Part shown: positions 45,310 to 58,400 of the stretch, piece after piece
How positions within the stretch are numbered: position 1 is the stretch's first letter
Layout: the number at the start of each line of letters is the position of its first letter
Source: Hormiphora californensis
Lineage: Eukaryota > Ctenophora > Tentaculata > Cydippida > Pleurobrachiidae
DNA: 64,000 nt
Assembly: GCA_020137815.1 (NCBI GenBank)
Contig: CM035354.1
Coordinates: 5,639,423 to 5,703,422 of the forward strand
Direction: 5' to 3'
Notes under the pieces: model-generated
What the model was told of the DNA's origin: nothing
The model's input: the letters and a program-made list of their open reading frames with translations, nothing else
Database searches by the model: none
Made by a program: the position numbers and the translations under genes

Positions 45310-47763
45310 ATCTCTCTCTCGTTCTCTCTCTCTCTCTCTCTCTCTCATCCTCTCTCCCTCTCTCGCTCTCTCTCTTTCTGTCTCTCTCTCTATCTCTGCT
45401 CTCTCTCTCTCTCTCTCCTCTCCTCTCTCTCTCTCTCTCTCTCTCGTCTCTCTCTCTATCCCTAATTCTCCTACTCCCCCACTACAGCTACTCCCAACAT
45501 CATTAAGCAGCTCCAGGGGAGAAGCTCTTTAAAATGCTCCCCCGATGTGCACCCCACCACTCACTTCACACTCATGTCTCGTGTTCTCGGTCTTACTTTG
45601 TCTCTCTCGGGCCTCTTTCAACTACTCACTTCTCGCTCTCTCGTATATGCTTATTCGGCTTATTCACGAATCATACGCTTATTCAATTTCAGCTGCTATC
45701 ATCGTTCTGTCTCCAATCCTTCATTCCCCTCACTATTGGTCTGCGTTTTTCTAATTCTCTTCCTCCCAACTACCTCTTTCTCCATTACTCTTATAATGAC
45801 TCTCTTAAAATCTCATTAAGTTGTCTCTCTTGTTCTGGTTAGTAATATATTGGGTGTCCAGAGGGCTGATTGAAATTTGAATGATTGGAAAACTGTCAAT
45901 GTACCTAACACGAGGCCGGGGGATAGTAACAATCAACAATGCCTTTTTTGTGTTTCTGTGTGCTCTTTGTATTATTACTCTTTTTCAAATCCACCTCCCA
46001 ACCCTTATACATCTCTCCTTTCCAGCCAAGTTGAAAGTACCGGTAGTATCGCCAGACAGCTACGAAGATCCATTTCCCTTCGTCGTGAGAAACCCAAGGT
46101 ATTCCGTGTCAGTTCGGAAAACAGCCCCAACGGTTCCAACCCTGATATCCTGATTTCACAGATCCTTGAGATATCCAAAACATTCCGGAGTCCGCCCATT
46201 CAGAGGAATTCTCTCCACAAGTCTCTCTCAGTTTCGGACCTGAATTTAGGTGAAGAAGTGAGGAAGCAGGGTGAGGAAGCAGCGGTTTTTAGCAGTCCTG
46301 AACTTAGAGAAAGCAGCAGTCCTGAGCCTTCTGAAGTATCCGGAATGAGTTCAGAGGAGAATGAACAGAGTGTCGTCCCTAATGAACAGTTGGATAGGGG
46401 TGATATTGAAAATAGTGATGTTCCCGTGAAGGATGATCATGATGAATCAGATGATGCTGATGAAGATGCTGATGTTGTGTATGGGGGTCCCATTGTATAC
46501 AGGGGCTCCATCTCAACGAGTATAGAAGACATATCAGAGGAGAGTGAGATAGAGGACTCCTGCACTCCCCAGCTATCAGACAGACACAGTTCATCCTCTG
46601 ATTCGTGTCCCTCTGATTCATGCCCCTCTGATACCACAGGCGACGAAGGGGAGGAAGAGGAGGAGGGTGTAGGGGTGCTGCCCCAGATTGGTGCCCGAGG
46701 GGTGGCCAGAAGGGGCAGGATGTCAGTCATAACACCGCCTACTGTTAGCAAGTTAGAGAGCGATGCCTCGCTCCCAAAAAGGAGGTGCCGCAGCTCCGGT
46801 GACCTTTCAGCAGAGATATCTGAGGAGTTTGTAGAGTATCTAAAGTCCCGGAACACCGCCAAAACAGAGATGATAGAGAGATTTGAGGAGCTAGCGAAAC
46901 AGCCCTCTCTGATTCTCGATGATGAAGAACCAGTGATGGGTAGATTGATGAGGAGCAACTCCCAGACAATCACCAATAGAGAGATAAAGATCGTTGAGAC
47001 AAAAGTGAGACGGACATGGGAGGATGAGGGGATGACAAGGAAATCAAGAATTGCAATGGCAATCATCTTTATTGGATCCCGACTAAGTTCCATGGCACAT
47101 GTTTCTCAGGAGCAGTTAGCGGTGGAGGATCTGGATCCGAAGAAGAAATCCGCTGGTCGGTCACTTTCTTTCTCCTTGAAAAACAAGGGCAGCCTTCTCA
47201 AAGGGTCCTCTCGGACATCACTGTTTGACCAGATGAAGACGATTCGTAATACTGATTGCAAAGGTAATACCAGTTTAGAACCCCCAACCCGCCTCTAAAT
47301 CAACCCTAACACAACCCCATTCCATCCATAATCCACCCAACCTCTAACCCATCGTCTAACCCAACCTCTAACCCATCGTCTAACCCACCGTACCCATGTG
47401 TAGGACTGCTTGAGGAGTGTAGTGATGAGGGTGAGGAAGAGGTCGATGGTTTAACAGAGCTAGTCCGGCATCCCAGGAAACGGCTTGGTACATCGCTCCC
47501 AGTAAGTTGTTTATTGAACAGACACCATTAATACCACCTCCAGAATTACTTATTTGTTAGGCTGGATCCCAGGGGGGTGATGGTAGAATCTAGACGGGTA
47601 AACTAGCCAGGGAATGCAACAGGTGACAAATTAAATATATCACTTTCCCCGATATCTTGATGTGATAGCTCCACCAACTGGCTGCGGTTTCACGCCCTAA
47701 AACATTCCAATACCACTCAGACATTCTTTGTTAATGTTTAGACAAATGACCGCTGATAGCTTT

Positions 47764-47815
<52 letters not shown>

Positions 47816-47821
47816 TTTCTT

Positions 47822-47903
<82 letters not shown>

Positions 47904-49002
47904 CCTCTCTCTCTCTCTCTCTTTCTCCCCCCCTCTATCTCTTCTATAGAAGTAACACGCTCTTCTACTCCAGGGACGAAGGAATGAGGAGAAGAGGTTG
48001 CTGAATGATAAACGGTGCATGTCCCTTAACAGTCTGAGTCCTGTTGTTACAAACAAGGTACCCTAGCAATAATTATGTAGCGCACACCGCTTTTTATTTC
48101 GATAGAGCAACCCTCAAGCTGTTTCCAAATCATTAGATTCGGGCCTGAAAATTATCACACAGCACTCACAGCTTCCGCGTTCTACCTAACATGTCGATCT
48201 GCATATTGACTCATAAATTACATATTCATCTAGCTCTCATATATGAGAATCACTGGGTAAACTGTTGAAAGATGATTTGCAAACCAAGACAATCACTGTG
48301 TGGTATACAGATGGGCCCTTATCGCAGCTCCCTACACATAAACCCCTTTTCTTTTCCTATTTTCACATATTTCCCCCCGTGGCTGTAGAAGCCGTGTTCC
48401 TGGCGCTTCACTCAGAGCCACGGGTAGATCTGTAATTTGAACGTAATCTCGTGATTACAAGCGTTACCTTGAAAGATTACCCGCATAATATTTTGACAGG
48501 GACATTGAATATATTGAATATATGTTGGGGACCTTTATTATTAGATGGAGCATTCCTTTTGAAAATGTTTAAACTGCCTCGTGATTCAGTTGTTTTGTAT
48601 ATATCTGAACACTAGCCCGTAACAGAAGAAACAGGTCAAATAGACTCTTCCATAGTAAGGTTATACTGTGATAATATAGAGGGAGGTAGTATCAATATTG
48701 TGATCTCACTTGTGTGCTTAGTTAGAATTGAGCATATTATATCCGTGACTCTCTAAATTAATTCGTACTATCCAGATTTTTCATCTCCAGATCGCTCTTT
48801 TACTGTCCTCTCGTGTGACGTCACAATGCTATGTGGCAGCTAGTAATATATATGTCTTTTGATCATATTCTCCCACTCCCACACACATTCCTTCACAACC
48901 CTATGATATAGTGCTTTAACTACTAAGTACGATTTTCAACGCCCTCCTCTTTTTTTCCTCCTTTTTCAGCATCTTCCCGGAAAGCAAGCCTTGGGGTGGT
49001 GA
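43171..49002 (+). CDS. Ser/acidic-rich protein of unknown function, multi-exon
   Basis: Exons with matching phases: 43171-43189 (ATG, GTGAGT donor), 43423-43488, 43637-43718, 46026-47263, 47404-47501, 47974-48057 and possibly 48970-49002 (stop). They predict about 539 residues. The third exon ends with AG and joins C at 46026, giving SSVTSQVEST in one frame, which supports the model. The protein starts MAAVISSTNGD and has a basic Ser/Arg patch (ARQLRRSISLRREKPK), long acidic Ser-rich disorder (DESDDADEDAD, then SSSDSCPSDSC), a helical stretch (EISEEFVEYLKSRN to MIERFEELAKQ) and basic Ser/Leu motifs (GRSLSFSLKNKGSLLKG). It looks like a phosphorylated cytoskeletal or signalling scaffold, but I recognise no domain. 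The final exon is weak: exon 47974-48057 could instead join the phase-0 exon at 55360, making a larger gene. Confidence 0.7.
43206..43277. repeat. (TC)n microsatellite in intron 1
   Basis: About 70 bp of TC immediately after the candidate first exon's donor site. Confidence 0.95.
45181..45460. repeat. degenerate (TC)n tract
   Basis: About 280 bp of TC with frequent TCTC, CTCC and GTC interruptions, inside the 2.3-kb intron 43719-46025. The Leu/Ser-repeat frames it produces are not genes. Confidence 0.95.
47300..47396. repeat. CTAACCC-rich intronic repeat
   Basis: The short intron 47264-47403 is made largely of a roughly 24-bp unit (AACCCATCGTCTAACCCAACCTCT), repeated about three times with variants. 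Confidence 0.6.
47773..47943. repeat. (TC)n microsatellite in intron
   Basis: About 170 bp of TC ending near the acceptor of exon 47974. It may act as an extended pyrimidine tract. Confidence 0.95.
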
Positions 49003-49568
49003 TAGAAAGCCATTCCCCCGAGCAGGAGAGAGAGAGTTATGAGTTATAGCTGAGAGAGTTTCCCCACCTGTCATGTCACATATAAAATAATGCTTAATGA
49101 ATACTTTTCATTTTGTTTGACCTAAGTTGCGCTCCTTGAAATTCTTTCTATCCATGCCGTTTTTCAATAGTAAAACTAAGTAGGAGCTGCCGTTCTGGGC
49201 CGAGCTAGCACATACTAATTAACAGGTGTGCCAAGTGAATAGGATAGAGAGGGGAATATGAGTGGCCTTGTCAAAAATGTAGGCGTAGGTCGTTGAGAAA
49301 AAAGTTTTGGAGACAAAAAGAATGCGAGAAAGAAAGATAAAGCTGGCGAGAAAGACAGGTTGGAGAGGGAGAGAAAAAAGAAGTAAAGAGATATATAAAA
49401 AAAGATAGAGAGATTAATGAAAACAGAGGTAGAGAGTGAGGGAGAGTGAGAGAGAGAGTGAAGAGAGAGATAGGATGCATGGTGTTGACGTTTATAATAT
49501 ACCCAACATGTTTATATGGCTAGCAAGTGTGATTTGTTTGTCTACATATTCGCTAATCTTCTTCTACA
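49003..49568. other. intergenic or intronic, GA-rich
   Basis: A GA-rich patch occupies 49320-49475. Otherwise nothing recognised. Confidence 0.5.
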
Positions 49569-49655
49569 ATGATGAAGCCCACTGTCCTATACGGACCCCG
49601 CCGGTTCTCCTTCTCAAGAGCATTCTCTCATGAGCCAGGACTCAGCAAATCTATG
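49569..49655 (+). CDS. candidate first exon
   Basis: ATG-ATG at 49569 opens 29 codons (MMKPTVLYGPRRFSFSRAF...) ending exactly at a GTAAGT donor in phase 0. The Arg/Phe/Ser composition is protein-like. The next phase-0 exon downstream is 55360-55459, so they may belong to one gene. No function is assigned. Confidence 0.4.
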
Positions 49656-52600
49656 GTAAGTTCGTTTTGTACGAATTTATGTGTTTGGTAATTGATTCGG
49701 CGGGGGTCGCTGTGCCCGGCACAGTGTGCCGACTATTTTTCAAATTTGAAATGAAAAATGTATGAATGATATTGAGTTGTTACCAAAAAGGAGAGAAAGA
49801 TTCGGATGACTAGTGAGAATGAGAAAAGGAGGGGGAACAGGGAGTTATCTTGTTTGTGTGGTGAGGCCACTTCACACATTATTCGGCGAAATTATCTCCG
49901 ACTCACTGGAGAATTGTCCACTATTTAGAACAATTCTCTCCCGTTCCTCCCGGCCCCCTCTCTCTCTGGGGCCATGGAAGCCAGAATAATGTACCCAATC
50001 TGCACCCCATCGCAACATTCCATGGCTGATTTAGCACGTGTTGATCAGGGTAGTATCATGGCACACTCGGGTTAATTTGGTCAACACTGGCTAAATATTT
50101 TCCTTATCTCTTCATTGGGTCGATAGAGAATATTATAAGTTTTCTTCCTTCCAGTAGCATAATTTTACCTTCCTTTTTTTTCTTTAAATATCTTACCTCT
50201 TTTTGGGTGGGTTAACCGGAAAGGGGGAAAAAAACCCCCCGGGGGGGCCTTTTGGGCCTATTTTTAAAAAGGGACTTAAAACGGTTTTTTAAAAGGGGGG
50301 TTTTTTATAATCTTCCCGGCCCCTTCTTTAAATCCCCGGAAAAAGCTTTTCCCCCTTTTTTTTTTCCCCCCCTTTTTCCTTTACCCCCCTTTTTCGGGGG
50401 GGGGCTAAATCTTTCTTTTTTTTGCTCGGTTTTTTTTCCTTTTTTTTTTCCCCCCTTTTTGCAATCCCTTTTTAACCCAAAAAAAATTTGGGCTCTTTGG
50501 GGTCCTTTCCTGTTTTTTAAAAAATCTCACTTAAGCCCCTTTAAAAATTTTTTTTTCTCATTTTTAAATTTCCTTCCACCCAAAAAACCCCCTTTCTCCC
50601 CTCCCCGGGCCCAACCCCGTCAAACAATGGTTTGGGGGTTTTTAGTTTTTTGGGGTTGGTTTTTTAACTCGGCCCGGCCGAGAAAAAACAAAAGGGAAAA
50701 AAAAAAGGGGGAAAAAGGGGGGGGGAAAAAAACCTTGGGGCGTTCGAGGGGCCATTTTTTTTTTGAAAAAACGTGCCGGGTTTTTTTTCCCCCAAAAAAA
50801 TTTTTTTAAGGATCTGCCCCCCTAGAAATGTACTTCCCTTGGATTTTTTTGAACCCCCTTTCCCAATTTCCCCCTTTCTTTCCCTCCTGGCCTGCTCCGC
50901 ACCGGGGCGGAAGGGGGGTTTAACCCCCATGGTTTTGGGGCCCCTTTTTTATAATTTTCCCCGGCCCCTCTAGCGGAAAGAAAAGAACCCCTTTTAGCCA
51001 AGGGTGGGGTAAAAGAGAGGGGGAAAAAAGCCCATCCAAAAGGGAAGGGGAAACCCCCAAAAAAAGGAGAAAGCTTTTTGGGGGAAAAAGAAAATTGCGA
51101 AGTTTGGGGCCCGTTGGTTTTTTAAGTAAAATGAAAAAGGCGTGCTCGGTGATAGTTACCGTGACCACAAACGAAGTTTACGTGAAACAATCATAGAAGA
51201 TTCCCATCATTTCCCTTTGGTTTATCCAAAATTTTTTTTATTTGGGAAAATTTTAAAAAGAAATGGGTGCAATCAGTGGTTTTAAATATTGGGGGGTACT
51301 TCCATTTCCATGCTTATTCAGATGCTACCAAACATGCTTTCAAGGTTTTATCCCGTAATCACCCTGACGCCCCCAAACCCCTTTTCTGGGTATAAAAAGG
51401 GGCATCGGGCCCCGGGCGTGGGGGAAAAAGGAGGGTTAAAAGGAAAAGGGAACTGGGGTTTTAAGGGAAACAAGAGAGAGGGGAGAGGGGAGGGGAAAAG
51501 GAGGAAAAAGGGGAGGGAAAAGGGGGGAAAATGGGGAGAGAGAAGAGAAAAAAGACCAAAAGAAAAGGAGAAGAAAGAGAAGAGAGGGGGAAGAGATAAA
51601 TAAATAGTTAAAAAAATTCGACAATTTAGGTCCGTCCAAAACTAAGCTCGGGTGGCTCCCCGGGAAACATGGGAGTACCCCCGGGGCGCGTTTAAATTTT
51701 CTTCTTTTCTCTCTCTCCCCCTCTCTCTCTCCCCCTCCCCCCTCTCTCCCCCTCTCCCCTCTCTCTTCTCTCCCCAGAAAAATCTTTGCTTAACCCATTT
51801 CTTTTTTCAAAAAACAACAGGAAATATGAAAAAGTTTTAGGGGGGGAGCGGAAAAAAAAAAGAAAAGTGAAACAGTTTTTTTTAAAGTTTAAAAAATTTC
51901 CCAAATTTTTCCCAATTTATACCAAAAAAAAAATCACTTGTGATTGTGAATTTCTAAGTTTGCACACCAAATAAAAATCCCCGGGAAAGGGTGATTTGGG
52001 AACCCTTTAGTACATCCTTGTTAACAAAAATTAAAATCCATTTCCCTTCCATTCAATATTCACTTGGATGAGGGGAAACACCGAATCTTTCCGAAGTTTA
52101 AACGTTTGATTTATTTGCCATTCCGGGAAAAGTTTAGCATAAAATGGAGTTCCCCAAATTAACCCCCCCTTTTTTTCCAATTCCAAAACTCCCCCCTTTT
52201 TTACCACATTCCCCTTAAAGGACCCAAAAACGATAGCGAGGGCCAAAAAGAAAGGGACCCGGGTGGAAAAGGGGGAAATTACACCCACAAATGTGAGGAC
52301 TATCAGCCAAGGTATAAAAACCAAAAATGGCAGCAGTCCTTTGGGGCGGTTTTGGGGTACAGTTTTTGTGGGAAACTGTTAAAAATTTTTTTTGCCATAT
52401 GGACACACCCCTTTCCCGTCACACACAAAAACACACACCCCAACAACGGGTTGGCGGTTTTTCCACAAATTTTTTGAATATAAAGTTGGCAAATTTTTAA
52501 GTTAGGATGACCTTCAAGGTCCCACCCCTTATAACTTCATCCGGGGGCTGGGGGTATTATTTGGCGGTGCTAAGTAGCCTTGTGAAGGGGTGTTAAAGGG

Positions 52601-55359
52601 GAAAAATTGGAAAATCCAAAAACTTATTTATTGAGCGGGGAAGCGTGGGATTTAAAATTTTTTTAAAAGATATTTGCATAAATGTGTGGTGTGAACCTTA
52701 GAAGTGTCGACAAAACGAAGGGGAGAGCTTTATATACGGGTGAGGGGGACGTTTCCCCCTCCTATTTTCCCCTCCACTTCCTGGGGATCAAATTCTCTTT
52801 CATCGCCCCCTTTCTACTGACAGCATTATTCCCCCTTTTGTGAAATAAGGTTTTTTAATTTGCAAGAAGGGAAAATATAAAAGGGAGAGAGAGAAAAAAT
52901 GTAGAGATAGGGAACTATGATCCAACGAAACATTTCTCTTTGCTTTCGATTATACAATATACGATAAAAGGTCATTAGGGTAGCCCATTGTTATTACGGT
53001 CGTATTGGGCTGGGAGTAAAAGTGGGGTAAAAGTAAAAGTAAAAGTAAATGTTACATATGTTGATAGCAACGATCCTGTCGATCTGAGGTGTATCCATAG
53101 CAGCAACCTGGGGTGTATCCATAGCAACAACCTGGGATGTATCCCAACAACAACCCGGGGGGATCCATAGCAAACAACCGGGGTGTATCCATGCAACAAA
53201 CCCGGATTTTTATCCTAGCAAAAAACCGGGGTGTATAACAAAAATGGGGTGTATCCCTAGCAACCAATTGGGTGTACCATAGCCAACCTGGGGGTACCAT
53301 AGCAACAACCGGGGGTTTCCTAGCAACAAAACCCGGGGTATCCATAGAAAACCCGGGGTGTATCCATAGCAAAAACCCCGGGGTTACCCTCAACAACTGG
53401 GGGGGTATCCTAGAAAAAAACCCGGGGTTTCCTAGCAACAATTGGGTGATCCATAGCAACATCCTGGGGTGTCCCTAGCAACAAAGGGGGTATCCATAGC
53501 AACAACCGGGGGGTTCCTAGCAACAACCCGGGGTATCATAGCAAAAATCGGGGGGGATCTAAGGGAACAAGGGGGGGGTATCCCTGAACAACCTGGGGTT
53601 TTCCCTGAAAACCTGGGGTTTGCCATGCAAAATCTGGGTGTATCCAAGCCCAAAAAAGGGGGTATCCATAAACAACCCGGGGTATCCATACAACAAACTT
53701 TTGGGGGTATCATAGCAACAAAGGGGGATCCATAGCAACAACCTGGGGTGTATCCATAGCAACAACCTGGGGTGTATCCATAGCAACAACCTGGGGGTTT
53801 CCCTACAACAAACTGAGGTGATCCCTAGCAAAAACCCGGGGGGGTGTCCCCTAGCCCAAAAATGGGGTGTACCATAGAAAAACCAGGGGGGTACCATAGC
53901 AACATCCGGGGGGTTCCATAGCAACAAAACCCGGGGTGTTTCCCTAGCAACAAACCGGGGTGATCCCCAGCAAAAACCTGGGGTGGGACATGCAACAATC
54001 TGAGGTGATCCATGCAACAAATGGGGGGTTTTTTATCCATAGCACAACCGGGGGGTATCCATGGGAACAATCTGGGGGGGGTTTTCATAGCAACAATCTG
54101 AGGTGTATCCATAGCAACAACCTGGGGTGTATCCATAGCAACAATCTGGGGTGTATCCATAGCAACAATCTGTATCTTGTTTTGATATCCCTGTATTATT
54201 TCAGATCGATAGGAAAACAGTAGTAGGGGGGAAGGCGAACGAAGGGAATTTTTTTTTTTTTTTGGAAAGAAAAAATTTTCCCCTTTTTATAGGGGGGCCC
54301 CGGGGAGTGGAATACCATCACCGAAGAAAACCGAGGGGAAAAAAAAGAGAGAGGAAGAGAAGAAAGAAAGGAGGGGAAGAGAAAGATGAGGAGAAGGGGG
54401 CCCGGAAGAAAACAAACCCCAGAGGGGGACCCCCCTCCCCGACCCGAAAAGGAATTAGTATAGAGGGGGCCGCCCGCCATTCGAAAATGAGGGGGAAGGG
54501 ACAAAAAGGCCTTTCGGCAAAAGCGAGAAGCGGAGGGGGTTGGGGAAGGGAAAAGGGGGAAGGAAGGGGGATGGGGGCCTTTAGGGGTTCCCGATAGAGG
54601 GGGGGAGATGAGAAAAATAAAAGGCTGGTGAGCTTTGGGAGAAACGGGGAGGAGGAGAACTTGGGACCAAAGGGAGGAAAATAAGAGAGAAAAAGAAAAA
54701 GGGCCCCGGGGGGGAAGGGGGGTTTTCCCCCCTTTTTGTCCCCCCCATTCCCTTTTTTTTTTTCCCCCCCGGGCCCGTGGGGGGTATAATTTTATCCAGC
54801 CTTTGGCACCCAAATTTCTTGCTATGCATAAATTATAAACCACAGTTTCTGGGGTTTATAGTTTTTAAACCTTCCCACCCACGAACCCCTTTAAGGATAC
54901 ACATCCCCGGTAAACCCAAAAATCCTCTGACCGGGGCCCAAATGTTTCTGACAATACTTTTCCTATAAACTTAAAATTGCCAAAAGGGGGTATTTTCCCT
55001 TCCCAAACCCCCTATTTTTCGGGAAAAAAACTTTCCTCAAATAAACCTGTAAGTCTGTATGTAAGCTCCATAAACTAGTTTAAACGTATGTAAAATATCG
55101 AGCTAAATTGATTATCCCCGGGTTTTTTTCCCGGTTTCCTTTTGGGGGTTTGAGGAAAAGGGAAAGGCCGAAAGAGTTTTCCGACCAAGTCTTTGTAAAT
55201 AAACCCAAAATAAAGGGTCAACGTTGAAGAAAACCGCTTCTAAAAAGAAACCTCGTACATGCGTAAGTTACAAAGCCCATTGCTGTATCGTTCTATCCTT
55301 GCTTGACCCTCTCTCTCTCTCACACACATAACAAGTGACTTTCAATAACCCCTCTTCAG
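49656..55359. other. mostly low-quality sequence; no supported gene
   Basis: 49656-50150 looks normal and is empty of exons. From about 50160 to 52900 and 54230 to 55270 the text is dominated by runs of C, G, A and T (for example near 50220-50300 and 50690-50780) and no clean splice or repeat signals survive. The 24-bp minisatellite sits inside it. Confidence 0.7.
53083..54176. repeat. 24-bp minisatellite, about 45 copies
   Basis: The unit is near TATCCATAGCAACAACCTGG plus GGTG. Copies are clean at the left edge (53083-53160), around 53725-53800 and at the right edge (54095-54170). Between these they are corrupted by base loss and homopolymer growth. Confidence 0.93.
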
Positions 55360-55459
55360 CCGCCTCACAACTTCATCAATGTGTCCCGACCTGACCTGGT
55401 GTGTGAGATTACTAACTGCACTGCACTGGAGGGCGACTTCGCATTCATTCGCTGTTCTT
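55360..55459 (+). CDS. candidate internal exon, extracellular-like
   Basis: A good acceptor (CCCTCTTCAG) and a GTGAGT donor bound 100 nt, phase 0 to 1. The frame reads NFINVSRPDLVCEITNCTAL then EGDFAFIRC. It has three cysteines and two N-glycosylation motifs (NVS, NCT). The gene is unknown. It could follow 49569-49655 or 47974-48057, both ending in phase 0. Confidence 0.5.
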
Positions 55460-58400
55460 GTGAGTACAGACTGCCTCCTGGCCCTCTCTCCCTCTCACAA
55501 ACAACCCCTCCCCCACATATATTACATACATGGCGACTATATATCGACAGTGACAAATAACAGACAGGCATTGGGTGCCGTAGTAATTAAAAAAGGAGGG
55601 ACGTGGGCAGGCCCAGCTAGAGACACACACGCCTACAAGTCTCTCTCTCTCGCTATTGATTTTAACATTGAGTTTATTACTCTTCCTCTCTGGCAGTTTT
55701 ATTAATGTCCCCCAGACCCGGCGCCTACCTTTAATCATGAACAACACACTTCCAATACCCGGCATGCCCTGTGTTCATTATAATCGTTTGTCTGTTAAAG
55801 ATACTGAAGTAGGTCATCTGCAGATCTGATCCTAACTTTTAGCCAATCAACTAGATTGTTCCCCCTTTTCGTCGTATACCCTTTACGTTGTATTCCATTT
55901 GTATACGTCACGTATTGACATTAAACCGTATGCCCTTCCGTCAACCCCATATCTTTCACTGTACCGAACCTCCCTTTTTTTCTTGCACATTGTTCGCTCC
56001 CCTTTATTTGACTGGTGCTTCATTTGGTCAGTATGTGATAGATTGACACTATATGCAGAGTGGTGCAGAACCTAACCTTATAAAGCATTATGGGTTAATG
56101 TTGCATCACTCATAAAATGACGACACTGAGAATGGTATCAGTTACCGATGAGCGGCGTCATGTGTTGTCCCACGCAGCTCTTATATAACTCTTATACTGA
56201 TTCATTACATTACCGTGATTCTAATTTGTTCTTTCATTGTCCATTAATAAATGACGTAGTTATCTCCCTCCTGATTAGCCTTCAGATTGGACAGATCTAG
56301 GTGATAAAGAGCGGGGAGAGAGCACTTCAGTATCATGGTCTCAGCTGCTGCAGGGGTCCATATAGTGGGGGGAGAGGGGCATTTCAGTATCAGCAGAGGG
56401 GATCCATAATCCTGATTATATCTCATTAGTGCAATGACACCCCCGCTTCCAGTGGCAGTGTGTGTAACACCCCCGCTACTTTGTTATGTGAGATGGATAG
56501 TAGCCCCACCCCGCTAATTGGGTAAATGAGATCGGTATGTGAAATAGGAACACGGTCTACACCAATTGGATACCACGTGCAGTAGTTTCTTGCAATCTTG
56601 TTTTAGTAATTTACCTTGCATGATGTCCCTTGGGTTGCCCATCTTCTTGTCTTGACTCTCCGGAGTTTGAAAGCTTAACCATCTTGACGAGACTGCTGCA
56701 GTCTTGAATTGAAAATGCTATTTAGCACGTAGAATCGATTGCCGATTTGAGCTCTAAAACTTCGAGAATGTGGAAAAAATCATTTTTTGACATTTGGTCA
56801 ATTTCCCTGGCCCCTGTCGTCAAACAGCGTCAGATCAAGCTGATAAATTGATTAATTTCTACTTAAGGGTGCTGCCTCTCTTCCAGTACCTCCCACCTCA
56901 CTCACTCTATAAGTGCCGACCAATTGGATGTTGCGATAGTTCCTTAATCCCAGCTGCACCCTCTAGAACAAGTAGAAGTACCTCCCACGACTCCCATCCC
57001 TTCTTTTCTATAGAAATGTATTCTTCGAGCCGAGGGGTTTAGATAATTTATTTGATAACCTCATTTGATCTTCGTCTGCGGTCTATCTCTATTCTCAATT
57101 TAACGATCTTTATCGTAGGTAGAATTGTTCAGAGAACTCGCCTAATAAGGTAATACGTGACCAGTTGCAAGTGTCCGGTTTGGCAGCTTGTTCATGTTGA
57201 GCTCTTGTAGAAGTGTTGTAGAGAGGAAGGACTAGCGGTGTGTTGAGTAGATGCTATACACACAATATTGTCCTAAGATCTGTCTCCGCTGTAGCTACAG
57301 GCTATTAACAACACACCAATAGCTCCTTTGTTGTGCTCCTAGCCAAAGTACAATATCCCGTTTACCCCAATTATATCCTGTTTTTCGCGAGAGAACGATC
57401 TCGTCAAACACTTTTTATCTGTATGTTTTATTTAAACATGAGTCATAGCGACGACGTAGTGTCTTTATTTTTCATTTCCTCTAATTTCACAGTTGGGTTA
57501 TTGAATCAACTGATGGTCCCCAAGTAGGAGATAACTCCAGCTCTAGTCAATTCTCACCCTGGCACTACGTAACAAGGGTTGTAAGGGCTATAAATAGAAC
57601 TTTATCATCGTGTGCAACTGCAGTCTTGTTATGAACCCGCCACACAGAGTCATGTTAACCTCATTGCAGATCTCTCTGCTCTCCCGGAACCATACTTCAC
57701 ATTCCACATCTGGTTCCAATTGCTATTCTTGTTTGTAATGACGACATGATTCGGAATGATGTTGTTATGGTGATAGAAGCTTTTTCAATTCTCTCTTTCT
57801 TTTGGAGAGAGGGAATACGAGAGGCGAGAGAGAGAGACAGCGAGAGCGAGGAAGATGTAGGAGAGAGAGTAGAGGAGAGCACGAGGGAGAGGCGCGAAAG
57901 AAAAGGGAACGGCAGAAATTTTATATTTTTTTATTTTTTTTTTTATTACTGTACAGGGTGTTGTATCTCTCTTCATTTCATTTTATTATTCTGCCCATGG
58001 TGAGAGTGGAGAGATAAAGGGGAGAGTGAGAGAGATAGGAACAACGTGTTATTGTATAAGTGCGGGGGGAGCTAGATGTTTTATTACGGGCCTTAAATTT
58101 CTCCCCGGATTTGGGCCCCCCTTTTGGGGTTTTCGAAACTTTTTTTCATCATGGGCCAATTTCAATGGGTTTTTTCTGCTCTTCCATAGTTTGTCTCCTT
58201 AAAAAGTTCTACCCGCAGGGTTTTTTTCCCTTCCATATTCTAAAAGGGGGACTGTCTCCTTCCTAGTTTTACCTGCAGGTTTGTCTCCTTCCATGTTTTT
58301 CTCCTTCCATTTTACTGAGGTTTTCTCCCTTTCCCTGTTCACTGCAGGTACGTCCCCCTTCCCTGTTCTATGCAGGGGATGTTCCTTCCAAGTTCTACCG

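Noticed and set aside
45069-45506. Leu/Ser-repeat open frames
   Set aside because: They are translations of (TC)n microsatellites, as are similar frames at 26.3, 31.5, 43.2, 47.8 and 62.5 kb.
50252-50809. 185-codon frame rich in Phe, Pro and Lys
   Set aside because: It is a product of T, C and A homopolymer runs in low-quality text.
53083-54176. CRISPR-like array
   Set aside because: Units are contiguous 24-bp tandem copies with no unique spacers, in an animal genome.
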